A stretch of 64,000 nt of DNA from Nocardia sp. NBC_00508. Its GTDB lineage: Bacteria; Actinomycetota; Actinomycetes; Mycobacteriales; Mycobacteriaceae. Where the stretch lies: NCBI RefSeq assembly GCF_036346875.1, contig NZ_CP107852.1, positions 2,356,001-2,420,000 on the forward strand. Direction: 5' to 3'. The notes under the pieces were generated by a model. That model saw only the letters and a list, made by a program, of their open reading frames with translations. It searched no databases and had not been told where the DNA came from. This document shows, piece after piece, positions 19,050 through 27,362 of this stretch (positions within the stretch are counted from its first letter, which is position 1; every line of letters begins with the position of its first letter). Position numbers and translations under genes: made by a program.

Positions 19050-19067
19050 ACATACAGCACTGTATGT
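19050..19067. promoter_or_regulatory. TetR operator 2 (regulator side)
   Basis: ACATACA-GCAC-TGTATGT matches operator 1 except for the spacer. It lies 18 bp before the GTG of the TetR gene, so the regulator probably represses both itself and the thiolase operon. Confidence 0.85.
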
Positions 19068-19084
19068 AAGTGTAAGATCGGCAG

Positions 19085-19726
19085 GTGGCCAGGAGCGTAG
19101 TCGTGAAGCAGCAGCGCCGAACGCAGGAGCAGCGCAGCACCGAGATGCGCACCCGGTTGCTCGATGCGACGGTGGACTGCCTGGTCGAGTACGGGTACGC
19201 GGGAACCACGACACCGCGGGTGGCGGAACGGGCCGGGGTGACCCGCGGTGCTCAGGTGCATCACTTCGGCTCGAAGACCGACCTGGTGGTGGCGGCGATC
19301 AGCCATCTGGCGCAGCTGCGCGCCGAGACCGCCATGCGGGAGATGTCCCGGGTCGAGGCCGGTGACGATCCGGTGGCGGCGGCGCTGGAGTTCCTGTGGG
19401 ATCTCCACCAGGGTCCGCTGTTCATCGCGACCGTCGAGCTGTGGGTGGCCGGGCGAACCGACCCGGTGCTTGCCGCTGCGATGGAGAAGGTCGAGCCATT
19501 CGTCAACAACGCCGTCTTGCTGGCCGTCGCCCGATTCGTGCCCGACGACGTGCGCCGCAAGGAGGCGCGCGACTTCATCTACACGGCGATGGACGCGCTG
19601 CGCGGCATCCTGATCTCGAATTTCGTCGACCCGGATACCGAACGCGCACAGCGCCGCTGGCGGCGCGCCTCGGCACACCTGCACGAGATCGCCGTCCGCG
19701 CTCTCGCCGTCCGCCGCGCCGAATAG
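19085..19726 (+). CDS. TetR family repressor of the acyl-CoA operon
   Basis: 213 aa with a GTG start; a second in-frame GTG six codons in (before KQQRRTQEQ) is an alternative. The HTH is clear: [20 protein letters not shown], then [20 protein letters not shown]. The C-terminal domain contains [20 protein letters not shown]. It diverges from the thiolase gene, and the two ACATACA-N4-TGTATGT palindromes between them are its likely sites. By analogy with KstR-like regulators, an acyl-CoA intermediate of the pathway may be the inducer; that is inference. Confidence 0.9.
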   Translation: MARSVVVKQQRRTQEQRSTEMRTRLLDATVDCLVEYGYAGTTTPRVAERAGVTRGAQVHHFGSKTDLVVAAISHLAQLRAETAMREMSRVEAGDDPVAAALEFLWDLHQGPLFIATVELWVAGRTDPVLAAAMEKVEPFVNNAVLLAVARFVPDDVRRKEARDFIYTAMDALRGILISNFVDPDTERAQRRWRRASAHLHEIAVRALAVRRAE

Positions 19727-19766
19727 TCATCTACGGACCGGTCCGTCTGACGGCGCCCGCACGCCG

Positions 19767-20582
19767 TCATGGGTCTTTGTCGTGTATCGGGAACACGACG
19801 TAGTAGTCGCCGTCCGGGACGATGTTCTCATCTGTCACGGTGCCGGTTTGGCCGTCGAGATAGTAGATCTCTCCGTCGATGTTGGCGACGTTGTAGTGAT
19901 GTCCGAAGGCATCGGAGTATCGGTTCCCCGACATGATCGCGATCTGGCCGGGCTGGTGTAGTTCCTCGGATATCGATTCGTGAATCTCGTGGTGGCTGTC
20001 GCCATGGAAACGTTCCGTCGAGGGCTCGATGAACTTCTGGGCACCGCTCGGCCCCGCGACCGCGGGCCGCCCGGCAAAAATATCGCGCACCGCCCACGAG
20101 CACTCCATACAGTTGCCCGCCGTCCGTGATCTGGTCGGGTTGACCAGCGCCAGCAGTTCGCGCACTTCGGCGAGGGTTGGTGGCCGGTCACCGATCCGGG
20201 ACATGATCGTGGCCTGGGCGTCGTAGGCTCGCCGCATGGCATCCGCCTCGGCTCGCGTCGGTTGATGCGCATTGCGGATCAACCGGGACACCCCTGCTGG
20301 GCGTATCTCGGCGAGCGGCACAGATGATGTGCTGAATCGCGCGGGCGCGGGGGTGAGTCCTGCCGTCTCGGAGGCGATGCCAGCGACCTTTGCGGCGCCT
20401 TCAGTGTCGACGCGATCGTACTCATCCGCCCCTTTGCGCCAGGTCTCGGACTCAGCTCGGTAGAACCCATGCACCGCCTCGCTGCCAGTGAGACGCCCAT
20501 CATCGGCGTCCCGCGCGGGTCCGAGCAAACTCTTCAATTTGCGTCGTACCTCGTCCAAGGCAGCGAACAGCGGCCTGTTCAT
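19767..20582 (-). CDS. Papain-fold toxin domain protein (Tox-PL type, glutamine deamidase-like)
   Basis: 271 aa from MNRPLFAALDEV; a GTG start 14 codons upstream is possible. Residues 1-140 are helical and charged, with a possible coiled region. The C-terminal half has the pattern of papain-fold toxins: NCMECSWAVRDIFAGRP (C158/C161), then GHHYNVANIDGEIYYLDGQT (H228/H229, D243/Q245). These enzymes act as deamidases or proteases in polymorphic toxins. No signal peptide, WXG100 or other trafficking domain is visible, and no immunity gene adjoins, so it is either a truncated toxin tip or exported by an unknown route. Confidence 0.75.
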   Translation of the reverse strand: MNRPLFAALDEVRRKLKSLLGPARDADDGRLTGSEAVHGFYRAESETWRKGADEYDRVDTEGAAKVAGIASETAGLTPAPARFSTSSVPLAEIRPAGVSRLIRNAHQPTRAEADAMRRAYDAQATIMSRIGDRPPTLAEVRELLALVNPTRSRTAGNCMECSWAVRDIFAGRPAVAGPSGAQKFIEPSTERFHGDSHHEIHESISEELHQPGQIAIMSGNRYSDAFGHHYNVANIDGEIYYLDGQTGTVTDENIVPDGDYYVVFPIHDKDP

Positions 20583-20678
20583 GTCTACAGCAAACCCTGG
20601 GAATCCATGCCCCCACCGTCCCACAGACGGCTTGCAGTCGACTTGTCATTGTCTTGTCAGGACTCCGCGCTGCGCACT

Positions 20679-20771
20679 GGCGAGCCAGCGGCGGCCGGGG
20701 TGAATACCCAGACTTTGCGTTACTACGAGCGGCGCGGGCCGCTCGCCGAACCGGACCGGTCCCTGGGCGGA
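20679..20771 (+). pseudogene. Fragment of a MerR family regulator
   Basis: About 30 codons read AAAGVNTQTLRYYERRG followed by PLAEPDRSLGG, the wing-helix signature of MerR proteins (AGVNTQTLRYYERRGLL-EPxRxxxGxR). Neither an ATG with the first helix nor the dimerisation coiled coil is present: the frame goes straight into sequence antisense to the next gene. It is an orphan remnant. Confidence 0.75.
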
Positions 20772-20780
20772 CTCGTCGTC

Positions 20781-21275
20781 CTAGATGTAGCCGCGCCCAT
20801 CGAACCGGCGCTGGGCCAAGCTGATATCGAGCCCGCCGAGACTCAGGTCCAGGCGTGCACTCGGCCCATCCGCGCGCAACATCTCGACCGTGACGTCCTC
20901 CATTTCCGGATGTGCGGAGTCGAAGTTCGCGGGCTGGAAGACCAACCCGATCATCAGACCCGCAAGGACGACTACCGGCACCAAGACGACCTTCCACGAC
21001 CACCGGCGCTCTCTGCCGACCAGGTACAGCGTCTTGATCGCCCACACCAACAGTGAACCGGCCAGCACAATCCCGCCGATTACCAGGGCAATGAGCTGAT
21101 CGGCGATGGTGAATCTCCCAATGAATGGAGCCCGGTCGGTGTGGACGCACAACAGAACCGCGACAGCGAGAACCGCGCTCGCCAGGACCGCGAAACCCGG
21201 CGCGGTCGCGGCACCCTCTGCACGCTCGGCCTGCACACCTTCTACGCGTGATACCTCGATCGCGGGCCTCCTCAT
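20781..21275 (-). CDS. Hypothetical membrane protein
   Basis: 164 aa, not recognised. A charged cytosolic N-terminus (about 25 residues) is followed by three predicted membrane segments: PGFAVLASAVLAVAVLLCV, LIALVIGGIVLAGSLLVWAI and VVLVPVVVLAGLMIGLVF. The soluble C-terminus ends DLSLGGLDISLAQRRFDGRG. It lies about 100 bp downstream of ridA on the same strand and could belong to that transcript, but its content gives no functional clue. Confidence 0.6.
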   Translation of the reverse strand: MRRPAIEVSRVEGVQAERAEGAATAPGFAVLASAVLAVAVLLCVHTDRAPFIGRFTIADQLIALVIGGIVLAGSLLVWAIKTLYLVGRERRWSWKVVLVPVVVLAGLMIGLVFQPANFDSAHPEMEDVTVEMLRADGPSARLDLSLGGLDISLAQRRFDGRGYI

Positions 21276-21379
21276 CTCGACAACCCTGTCCCAGCGCCTG
21301 ATCCGCTCGGCGGCGCTTGCACCCGAACTCTACGGCCCGCTGAACCAAGGGACGGCCGCCCGCATGGGTACGGCCATGG

Positions 21380-21814
21380 TCAAGTGGCCGGATTCACGGC
21401 GGCGACCGCGTGGACTTCCACCGCGGCGCCGTAATGCAGTGCGTTGGCACCGGCGACTGCCCGGGCCGGGCGATGATCACCGATCCACTCCCGGTAGAGC
21501 GCGTCGAACGTGGGCCATTCGTCGATGTCGGTGACGTGGACCATGACCTGCACCAGGCGGGCGCGGTCGATCCCGATGGTCTTCAGACAGTGATCGAGGT
21601 TCGACAGAACCTGCCGCACTTGCACCTCGAACGGTTGATCGACCAGCGTAACGCCCTCTCTGCTCAGGGGTAGCTGCCCGGAGATGTAGGCCAGCCCAGC
21701 GTGGACCGCGACGTGCGAGTAGTGACCGAGCGGTGCGGGCAGGTCGGGGCTGTCGAACACCGCGATGTCGGCGACGTTCGCGCGCGGATCGATGGCCGGA
21801 GCCGGGTCGGTCAT
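21380..21814 (-). CDS. ridA: RidA/YjgF family enamine/imine deaminase
   Basis: 144 aa. RidA proteins hydrolyse reactive enamine/imine intermediates released by PLP enzymes such as threonine dehydratase. Visible features are the GHYSHVAVHAGLAYISGQLP N-terminal strands, the QVRQVLSNLDHCLKTIGI helix, the conserved arginine in HRPARAVAGANAL, and VEVHAVAAV at the end. It follows the dicarboxylate symporter by 86 bp on the same strand; the PLP enzyme at 24311 is the probable source of its substrate. The N-terminal 20 residues are an extension beyond the usual start. Confidence 0.9.
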   Translation of the reverse strand: MTDPAPAIDPRANVADIAVFDSPDLPAPLGHYSHVAVHAGLAYISGQLPLSREGVTLVDQPFEVQVRQVLSNLDHCLKTIGIDRARLVQVMVHVTDIDEWPTFDALYREWIGDHRPARAVAGANALHYGAAVEVHAVAAVNPAT

Positions 21815-21900
21815 GAATGGGCCTGCTTTCTGAATTCGTAAGTGGCACAGCGATATGGGTGACGCGACAAACTTATGGATTGCGGACGGTTGGATGCGGA

Positions 21901-23190
21901 TCAGCTGGCGGACACCGGGATTGTGGCGGCCGGCTCGTCGGTGTCGACTCGAACTCGGGGACCCTTGTCGTCACCCGGGCCCGGGTTCGGGTTGCGCCCG
22001 AGAACGGCTGTGGCGATTCCGTTGCCGATGACGTTCGTTGCGGTGCGGCCCATATCGAGGATTTGATCGATCGCCAGCAGGATGCCGATTCCTGCCGCGG
22101 GAACTCCGAATCCGGGCGCAACCGCGGCGATGACGACGAGCGAACCACGGGGTACGGAGGCCATCCCCTTACTGCTGAGAAACAGTACGAGCACCATCGC
22201 GATCTGCTGCGGAACGCTGAGGTCGATCTCATAGGCGTTGACGAGGAACACCGAGGCGAACGTCATGTAAAGCATGGACCCGTCCAGATTGAACGCGTAA
22301 CCCATCGGCAGGACGAATCCGGTGATGCGCCGGTCGATACCGTAGGAACTCAGGGTTTCGATGAGTCGGGGGAAGGCGGCCTCGGCGCTCGCGGTGGAGA
22401 AGGCGATGAACGCCGGTTCACGGAGAGCGGCCATGAGACGAAAGACCGCCCGTCCCAAGAAGATGGCACCGATGCCGACAAGCAGACCCCACAGGCTCGC
22501 AAGGGCGGCATAGAAGCCGGCGATGAACATTCCGTAGGTGGCGAAGGCGTCCAGGCCCTGTTCGGCGAAGGCGGAGCCGAGCGCGGTGAAGACGCCGATC
22601 GGCGCCAGCTTCATCACGTAGCCGGTAACTTTGAGCATCACAGTGGCGAGTTCGTCGATCGCGTTGGCGATCTTGGCGCGCCCGGTACGTTTGAGGGCGA
22701 GCAATGCGGCGCCGAAAAAGACGCCGAATACCAGAATCTGCATCGGCTTGTTCTCGGCCAGGGCCTTGACGAAGCTCTGCGGCGCGATATCGGAGATCAA
22801 CGTGCTGTAGTTCAGGGCGGTGTCGAGTCCGGAATCCTCGCCGGTAGCAACCAGGTGCAGGCCATGTCCGACCCCCATGAGGTGGGCGAGGGTGAATCCG
22901 ACTACGCCTACCAGGATCGACGCGGAGAAGAACCACGCCAGGCAGCGGGCGGTGAGGTTTCCGAGGCGCAGCGACTCTGTCGCTCCGGTGACACCACTGA
23001 CGATGGTGGCGAAGATCAGGGGTGCCACGACCATCTTGACCAAGTTCAGGAACAGGTGAGTGACGGTATCGAGCGCACCGACGACGATCTCTCTTGCTTC
23101 CGCCGATCCGACGAGATAGTGACACGACAGCCCCGCGCCGATGCCGAGCGCGATGGCTCCGACAATGAAGGCACTCGTCTTGTTCTTCAT
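21901..23190 (-). CDS. Dicarboxylate/amino acid:cation symporter (DAACS, GltP/DctA type)
   Basis: 429 aa. It takes up acidic amino acids or C4-dicarboxylates with Na+ or H+. The start MKNKTSAFIVGAIALGIGAG has a CAGGAG site. Family motifs are present: AFSTASAEAAFPRL (the serine-rich hairpin, normally SSSxATLP), GYAFNLDGSMLYMTFA (NMDGT-type site), SSKGMASVPRGSLVVIAA and the terminal DMGRTATNVIGNGIA with the substrate-binding Asp/Asn. The hairpin has STASAE where SSSAT is usual, hinting at altered specificity. Divergent from the DauR-like regulator, with a perfect palindrome in between; ridA follows. Confidence 0.93.
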   Translation of the reverse strand: MKNKTSAFIVGAIALGIGAGLSCHYLVGSAEAREIVVGALDTVTHLFLNLVKMVVAPLIFATIVSGVTGATESLRLGNLTARCLAWFFSASILVGVVGFTLAHLMGVGHGLHLVATGEDSGLDTALNYSTLISDIAPQSFVKALAENKPMQILVFGVFFGAALLALKRTGRAKIANAIDELATVMLKVTGYVMKLAPIGVFTALGSAFAEQGLDAFATYGMFIAGFYAALASLWGLLVGIGAIFLGRAVFRLMAALREPAFIAFSTASAEAAFPRLIETLSSYGIDRRITGFVLPMGYAFNLDGSMLYMTFASVFLVNAYEIDLSVPQQIAMVLVLFLSSKGMASVPRGSLVVIAAVAPGFGVPAAGIGILLAIDQILDMGRTATNVIGNGIATAVLGRNPNPGPGDDKGPRVRVDTDEPAATIPVSAS

Positions 23191-23357
23191 GAGGTCTCCT
23201 GATGACGGCGACGACTCGAGCGGGCCGCGCCCTTGTGCGATGGGTGAAGACGGGGCTCCGGCTTGCCGGAATTGCCGACAACGACACCAGTCGCACAGTG
23301 CGACCGGATGCTCTGGCGGACGGTTCACGACCCGAAGGCTCGTCGTGCCGTCCAAGA

Positions 23358-23374
23358 TTAGACTAAATGTCTAA
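23358..23374. promoter_or_regulatory. Palindromic operator, symporter/regulator promoter
   Basis: TTAGAC-TAAAT-GTCTAA is a perfect 17-bp palindrome in the divergent region between the symporter and the DauR-like regulator. Two imperfect copies occur at 24258-24293 before the PLP enzyme gene, which defines a local regulon. Confidence 0.75.
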
Positions 23375-23530
23375 GAAATCAAGAGGTGTGCCGGCATGCG
23401 TCAAGCACGCCATTCAATACCCCTCGTCCAAGTTGATACTGTTTGTCCAAGCGGCGAGCGCGACATGCCACGCACCAGCGTCGGAAGCTCGGCGTGGACA
23501 TCAGCCGAACCGATCAGAACGGAACCAGCA

Positions 23531-24157
23531 ATGGCCGAGTCCGAGGATGAGCACCTGATGCTCGAGGCAGAGAAGATCGTCGTCGCCATCGGGAAGATGT
23601 TCCCCGGGTTGTGTGAAGTCGTCCTGCACGATCTCACTCAGCCCGAGCACGCGATCCGGGCGATCGAGAACAATCTCTCCGGACGCAAGGTCGGCGATTC
23701 GGTGACCGAACTCGGCCTCCGCAGGATCGCCGACCCCAACTACCCCAGCGTGATCCAGAACTACGCCAATGAGTTCCCCGATGGCCGCCCGGTGAAGAGC
23801 ACCTCCATCGGCATCAAGAACCGCGAGGGCAAGTACATCGGTGCGCTGTGCCTGAATCTGGACGTGTCGACGTTGTCGCCGGTAACACTCACCCTGTCCA
23901 ACCTCCTGGCGACAGGCGAGCCCGAGGTCGATCAGGTCGAGACCCTCCGCCACCGCAATTCCCGGGAATTGCGGGAGGTGATCGAGGGTTTCGCCGCCGA
24001 ACGGTCACACATCCCGCGCAGCCTCGACCGCGAGGCGAAGAGGGAACTCGTCAAGCAGCTGCACAGGGACGGCTACTTCGACTCCCGCAGTTCGGCCCAG
24101 ATCATCGGAAACTTGCTCGGCATCTCTCGCGCGACGGTGTACAACTACGCGAAGTAG
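23531..24157 (+). CDS. YheO/DauR-type transcriptional regulator
   Basis: 208 aa from MAESEDEHLMLEAEK; an in-frame start 45 codons earlier would cover unlikely leader sequence. The N-terminal YheO-type PAS domain contains EVVLHDLTQPEHAIRAIENN and SIGIKNREGKYIGALCLNLD. The C-terminal HTH is YFDSRSSAQIIGNLLGISRA followed by TVYNYAK, typical of DauR, the regulator of D-arginine use in Pseudomonas. An amino acid or derivative is the likely effector. Flanked by a symporter-ridA operon and a PLP enzyme, it probably controls both through the TTAGAC-N5-GTCTAA motif. Confidence 0.9.
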   Translation: MAESEDEHLMLEAEKIVVAIGKMFPGLCEVVLHDLTQPEHAIRAIENNLSGRKVGDSVTELGLRRIADPNYPSVIQNYANEFPDGRPVKSTSIGIKNREGKYIGALCLNLDVSTLSPVTLTLSNLLATGEPEVDQVETLRHRNSRELREVIEGFAAERSHIPRSLDREAKRELVKQLHRDGYFDSRSSAQIIGNLLGISRATVYNYAK

Positions 24158-24257
24158 GACCGATTCGCCTCCGGTTACCTCGTCCGGCCGAACCTCCCCA
24201 CTTCCGCACGGTCGGCCGAGCCTGCGCCGACCCCCAGGATTGACCACCTTCAACCAC

Positions 24258-24293
24258 TCTGACAATCTGTCTAAAGTTCGACAAATTTTCTAA
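24258..24293. promoter_or_regulatory. Two tandem imperfect operator copies before the PLP enzyme gene
   Basis: TCTGAC-AATCT-GTCTAA (24258-24274) and TTCGAC-AAATT-TTCTAA (24277-24293) are 19 bp apart, about two helical turns. Both resemble the perfect 17-bp palindrome at 23358, each keeping GAC in the left arm and TCTAA in the right. Confidence 0.6.
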
Positions 24294-24310
24294 GACTTGG
24301 ACGGTGGCCG

Positions 24311-25450
24311 ATGACGCGAGCACAGTACGTGGATCCAGTGGACGAATCCCGGTATCCGCTCGATGAGCCCAGGTGGTGCTCGGACGCACGGCGTCCGATG
24401 ATGATCACGGCGCAGACCGGGATCTCGCGCGGCGACATCGTCATAGGCGATCGCTCGCTGTGGCGGTATCGCGCCGCGTTCCCCGTGGATATCGCCGATC
24501 CCATATCGCTCGGGGAGGGGCGCACTCCCGTCGTCCAGACGACTTGGGGACAGCACCGGCCGTATTTCAAGCTCGAATGGTTCAGCCCGACCGGCAGCTT
24601 CAAGGACCGTGGGACGAGCGTCATGCTCTCGTATCTGCGGCGCGCCGGGATTACCTCCGTCCTCGAGGACAGTTCGGGCAACGGCGGGTCTTCGGTGGCG
24701 GGATACGGGGCCGCTGGCGGCATGAACGTCAAGATCCTTGCACCGGCCTACACGTCACCGGCGAAGATCGCTCAGGTCAGAGCGTACGGTGCCGACGTCC
24801 AGCTGGTCGAAGGACCACGCGAAGCCGCCCAGGCCGAGGCGATCCGGCAATCGGAGACGACGTTCTACGCCAGCCACAACTGGCAGCCCTTCTTCCTCGA
24901 GGGCACCAAGACCCTGGCGTACGAGATCTGGGAGGATTTCGGCTTCACCGCCCCCGACAACGTGATCATGCCGGTGGGGGCAGGCAGCACTCTGCTCGGC
25001 TGCTACCTCGGCTTCACCGAACTCCTCGCCTCCGGACAGATCACGAAACTCCCCCGGCTCTTCGCCGCACAGCCATTGAATTGCTCCCCGATCGACGCGA
25101 GTTTCCAAGCAGGCGTCGATACCCCCGTCGACCGGGACGTCCGTCAGACGATCGCGGAAGGCACCGCGATCAAACAGCCCCTGCGCCTGCGCCAGATCAT
25201 TGCGGCACTGCGCGCGACCGCGGGAAGCACGATCGCGATCACCGAAGCCGAGATCGTCGAAGGCCTACGCAGGTTGTGCAACAACGGCCTGTTCGCGGAG
25301 CCGACCAGCGCAAGCGCCGCCGCCGCCTTCGAACGACTCAGCAGTGCAGGCACGATCACTCCCGCCGAGTCGACCGTCGTCCTGCTCACCGGCAGCGGCC
25401 TGAAGGCCGCTTCCACCGCCGCCGACCTTCTCGCGGATGACTCGGCATGA
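24311..25450 (+). CDS. PLP-dependent fold-type II enzyme, threonine synthase/ammonia-lyase-like
   Basis: 379 aa. The Schiff-base lysine is K98 in SPTGSFKDRG. SSGNGGSSVAGYGAAGG forms the substrate loop, VGAGSTLLGCYLGF the phosphate cup, and LTGSGLKAAS the C-terminal cofactor contact, as in threonine synthase. No threonine-biosynthesis neighbours are present. The partners are an acidic amino acid symporter, RidA and a DauR-like regulator, so a catabolic elimination/deamination role (for example of a hydroxy- or diamino acid) is more likely than biosynthesis. The N-terminus has CSDARRP rather than the zinc-type cysteines of some family members. Confidence 0.88.
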   Translation: MTRAQYVDPVDESRYPLDEPRWCSDARRPMMITAQTGISRGDIVIGDRSLWRYRAAFPVDIADPISLGEGRTPVVQTTWGQHRPYFKLEWFSPTGSFKDRGTSVMLSYLRRAGITSVLEDSSGNGGSSVAGYGAAGGMNVKILAPAYTSPAKIAQVRAYGADVQLVEGPREAAQAEAIRQSETTFYASHNWQPFFLEGTKTLAYEIWEDFGFTAPDNVIMPVGAGSTLLGCYLGFTELLASGQITKLPRLFAAQPLNCSPIDASFQAGVDTPVDRDVRQTIAEGTAIKQPLRLRQIIAALRATAGSTIAITEAEIVEGLRRLCNNGLFAEPTSASAAAAFERLSSAGTITPAESTVVLLTGSGLKAASTAADLLADDSA

Positions 25451-25614
25451 TCGAACGAACGCCGCACGGATGCTCCAGGACGTCGACGGCCGATCCGAAC
25501 CGCGGGTCGAGGTGCGTCCACCGCGCTCGATCGCTGACCTGATCCGCCACATTGCTGTCCTGGTCGGCACGCTGATTCACACACAACCCGGGCCTGAGCC
25601 CAGGCGGCGACTTG

Positions 25615-27048
25615 TCAGCGGGCCGGGCAGCCTGCCGGGGCCGGGGTCAGATCGACCAGGTAGTTGTCCGCGGCGGTCGTGGTGCAGGAATTTCGTTCGT
25701 AGACACCGTGGCCCCAGCCTTCGTAGGTCAGCAACGTCGCGCGGTCGGTGTTCGCTGCTACCGCGGCGGCCCACTCGTGCGGAGTTGCCGGATCGTGCCG
25801 GGAGTTCATGACCAGGATCGGTGGGCCGTCGATGACTTGTGGCCGATGTGGCGGATTCTGCGGTCCGGTCGGCCATCCGGAGCAAAGGGCGGCCACGCCC
25901 CAAGCGAAGTGAGCGCGCAGGGTCGGAGCGTTGTCGTTCTGCTCGCGCCATAGCCGCGCCCACTGATCCTGGTCGAGAATCCGGAATCGCCAGTCGGAGC
26001 AAACGAAGATCTCCGGCATCGGTGCGGCTTCGCCGAGCTGCTGGGGTGGTGCCGCCGGGGCGGGGCGGTCCGGCGGCTGATTCGTCAATGTCTGGAGATC
26101 GGTGGCCAATTCGGGCCAGTCAGGGTTGTATAGCCGCCGGGTGACCAGCCAGCTGAGTTCGAGGGGCCCGAACGGTTTGCCGGGCATTCTCGGGTTCTGC
26201 AGCTCGCCCCGTCCGGCCGCGGCGACGAGCCGGCCGTAGGCCCGGTCCAGGTCGGTACCGTGCAGGGCACAGAGTTCGTCTCGCGCACACCACGACGCGA
26301 ATTCACCGAAAGAGTCCTGCGCGGCACGGGCTTCACCGGCGAGGAAATCCGGGCCGTCGAGCGCGTGATCGTCCACGCTGTCGAGGGCCATGGCGCGGAG
26401 ACGCTGCGGGAACAGCTCGGCAAATGCCTGACCCGCCAGCGTCCCGTAGGAACGGCCGTAGATGCTGATGCGGTCGTCGCCGAGCGCGGCACGCACCGCA
26501 TCGATGTCCCGCGCAACGCTCACCGCGTCGAGATGATCGATGAGCGGTCCGGTGTGCTGTCGGCAGCTCGCGGCAAGAGCTCGTGCGTAGGAGTGGATCT
26601 CATCGAGTCGACCACCCGAATCGGGCACCATGTTCGGACGATCGGCCAACCCGGCATCACAGCGCACCGGGTGGCTGCGTTTCACGCCGCGCGGATCGAG
26701 ACTGACGATGTCGAATCGCGACCGCAACTCCGCGGAAAACCGCGAGCCACGCAGGATTTGGTCCACACCGGAGTCACCGGGTCCGCCGGGCAGCGAAATC
26801 AGCGTCCCGATGCTGCGCGCCGGGTCATCGGCCCGGTCCCGCACCACCGCGATATCGATCGTCGCCCCATCGCGTTGTGCCCAGTCGATAGGCACCGGCA
26901 CGGCCGCGCAGTCGTACGCACCGTTCTCCGCACAGGGCTCCCAGCGGATACCGGCCGCGGGCGCCTCGGTGGACGTGCACGCCGCCAACGCGCCGGTGAG
27001 CATGGCGGTACTCAAGAACACGCGGAACGCGGTGCGACGCAAAGACAT
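25615..27048 (-). CDS. Secreted alpha/beta hydrolase, tripeptidyl-peptidase-like lipoprotein
   Basis: 477 aa. The N-terminus MSLRRTAFRVFLSTAMLTGA plus LAACTS is a lipoprotein signal with the lipobox Cys; starts 3-4 codons earlier (MMLV) are also possible. The hydrolase fold shows ISLPGGPGDSG (oxyanion), DPRGVKRS, the nucleophile GRSYG, the acid NSRHDPATP and the histidine EGWGHGVY. The C-terminal TAP-like segment contains ALCSGWP. This is the organisation of actinobacterial SlpD/E-like and tripeptidyl aminopeptidases, exported enzymes cleaving N-terminal peptides. Convergent with the PLP enzyme gene. Confidence 0.9.
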   Translation of the reverse strand: MSLRRTAFRVFLSTAMLTGALAACTSTEAPAAGIRWEPCAENGAYDCAAVPVPIDWAQRDGATIDIAVVRDRADDPARSIGTLISLPGGPGDSGVDQILRGSRFSAELRSRFDIVSLDPRGVKRSHPVRCDAGLADRPNMVPDSGGRLDEIHSYARALAASCRQHTGPLIDHLDAVSVARDIDAVRAALGDDRISIYGRSYGTLAGQAFAELFPQRLRAMALDSVDDHALDGPDFLAGEARAAQDSFGEFASWCARDELCALHGTDLDRAYGRLVAAAGRGELQNPRMPGKPFGPLELSWLVTRRLYNPDWPELATDLQTLTNQPPDRPAPAAPPQQLGEAAPMPEIFVCSDWRFRILDQDQWARLWREQNDNAPTLRAHFAWGVAALCSGWPTGPQNPPHRPQVIDGPPILVMNSRHDPATPHEWAAAVAANTDRATLLTYEGWGHGVYERNSCTTTAADNYLVDLTPAPAGCPAR

Positions 27049-27060
27049 GACGAGCATCAT

Positions 27061-27362
27061 CGATCCAAGGACCCGGCCGTCGCATCCCCCTGGAGAGCGA
27101 TTCCATCCAGGCGGCATCCCCGACCAGAGGCTGGTTGACATCCCGAACGCCCCAATGTTCGCGCCGACCGCACGTAGCTGGAGTGGTCATGAAACCGACC
27201 ATCCTGCCAATGATTTCCTGTGAGAACGAGTTGTCGTGCCGTGCGGTTTGTTTGCCGCGCGACCACGAAAAGCCTTGCGGGGAAGGATGAATGAATGCTC
27301 ATGACCACGAGGCGTCTGGTGGGGTGATGGCGGCCGTCACGATCTCGTCCGCGCTCTGGCTG
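27061..27362. other. Intergenic region, nothing recognised
   Basis: About 300 bp between the start of the peptidase-like lipoprotein gene and the stop of the MFS gene, both on the minus strand. No hairpin with a T-run, repeat or convincing small gene was found. It must contain the lipoprotein promoter. Confidence 0.5.

Noticed and set aside
24311..25450. Biosynthetic threonine synthase thrC
   Set aside because: Although the LTGSGLK and GSFKDRG motifs fit, no hom or thrB gene is near, and the symporter, RidA and DauR-like regulator point to catabolism. The general family name was kept instead.
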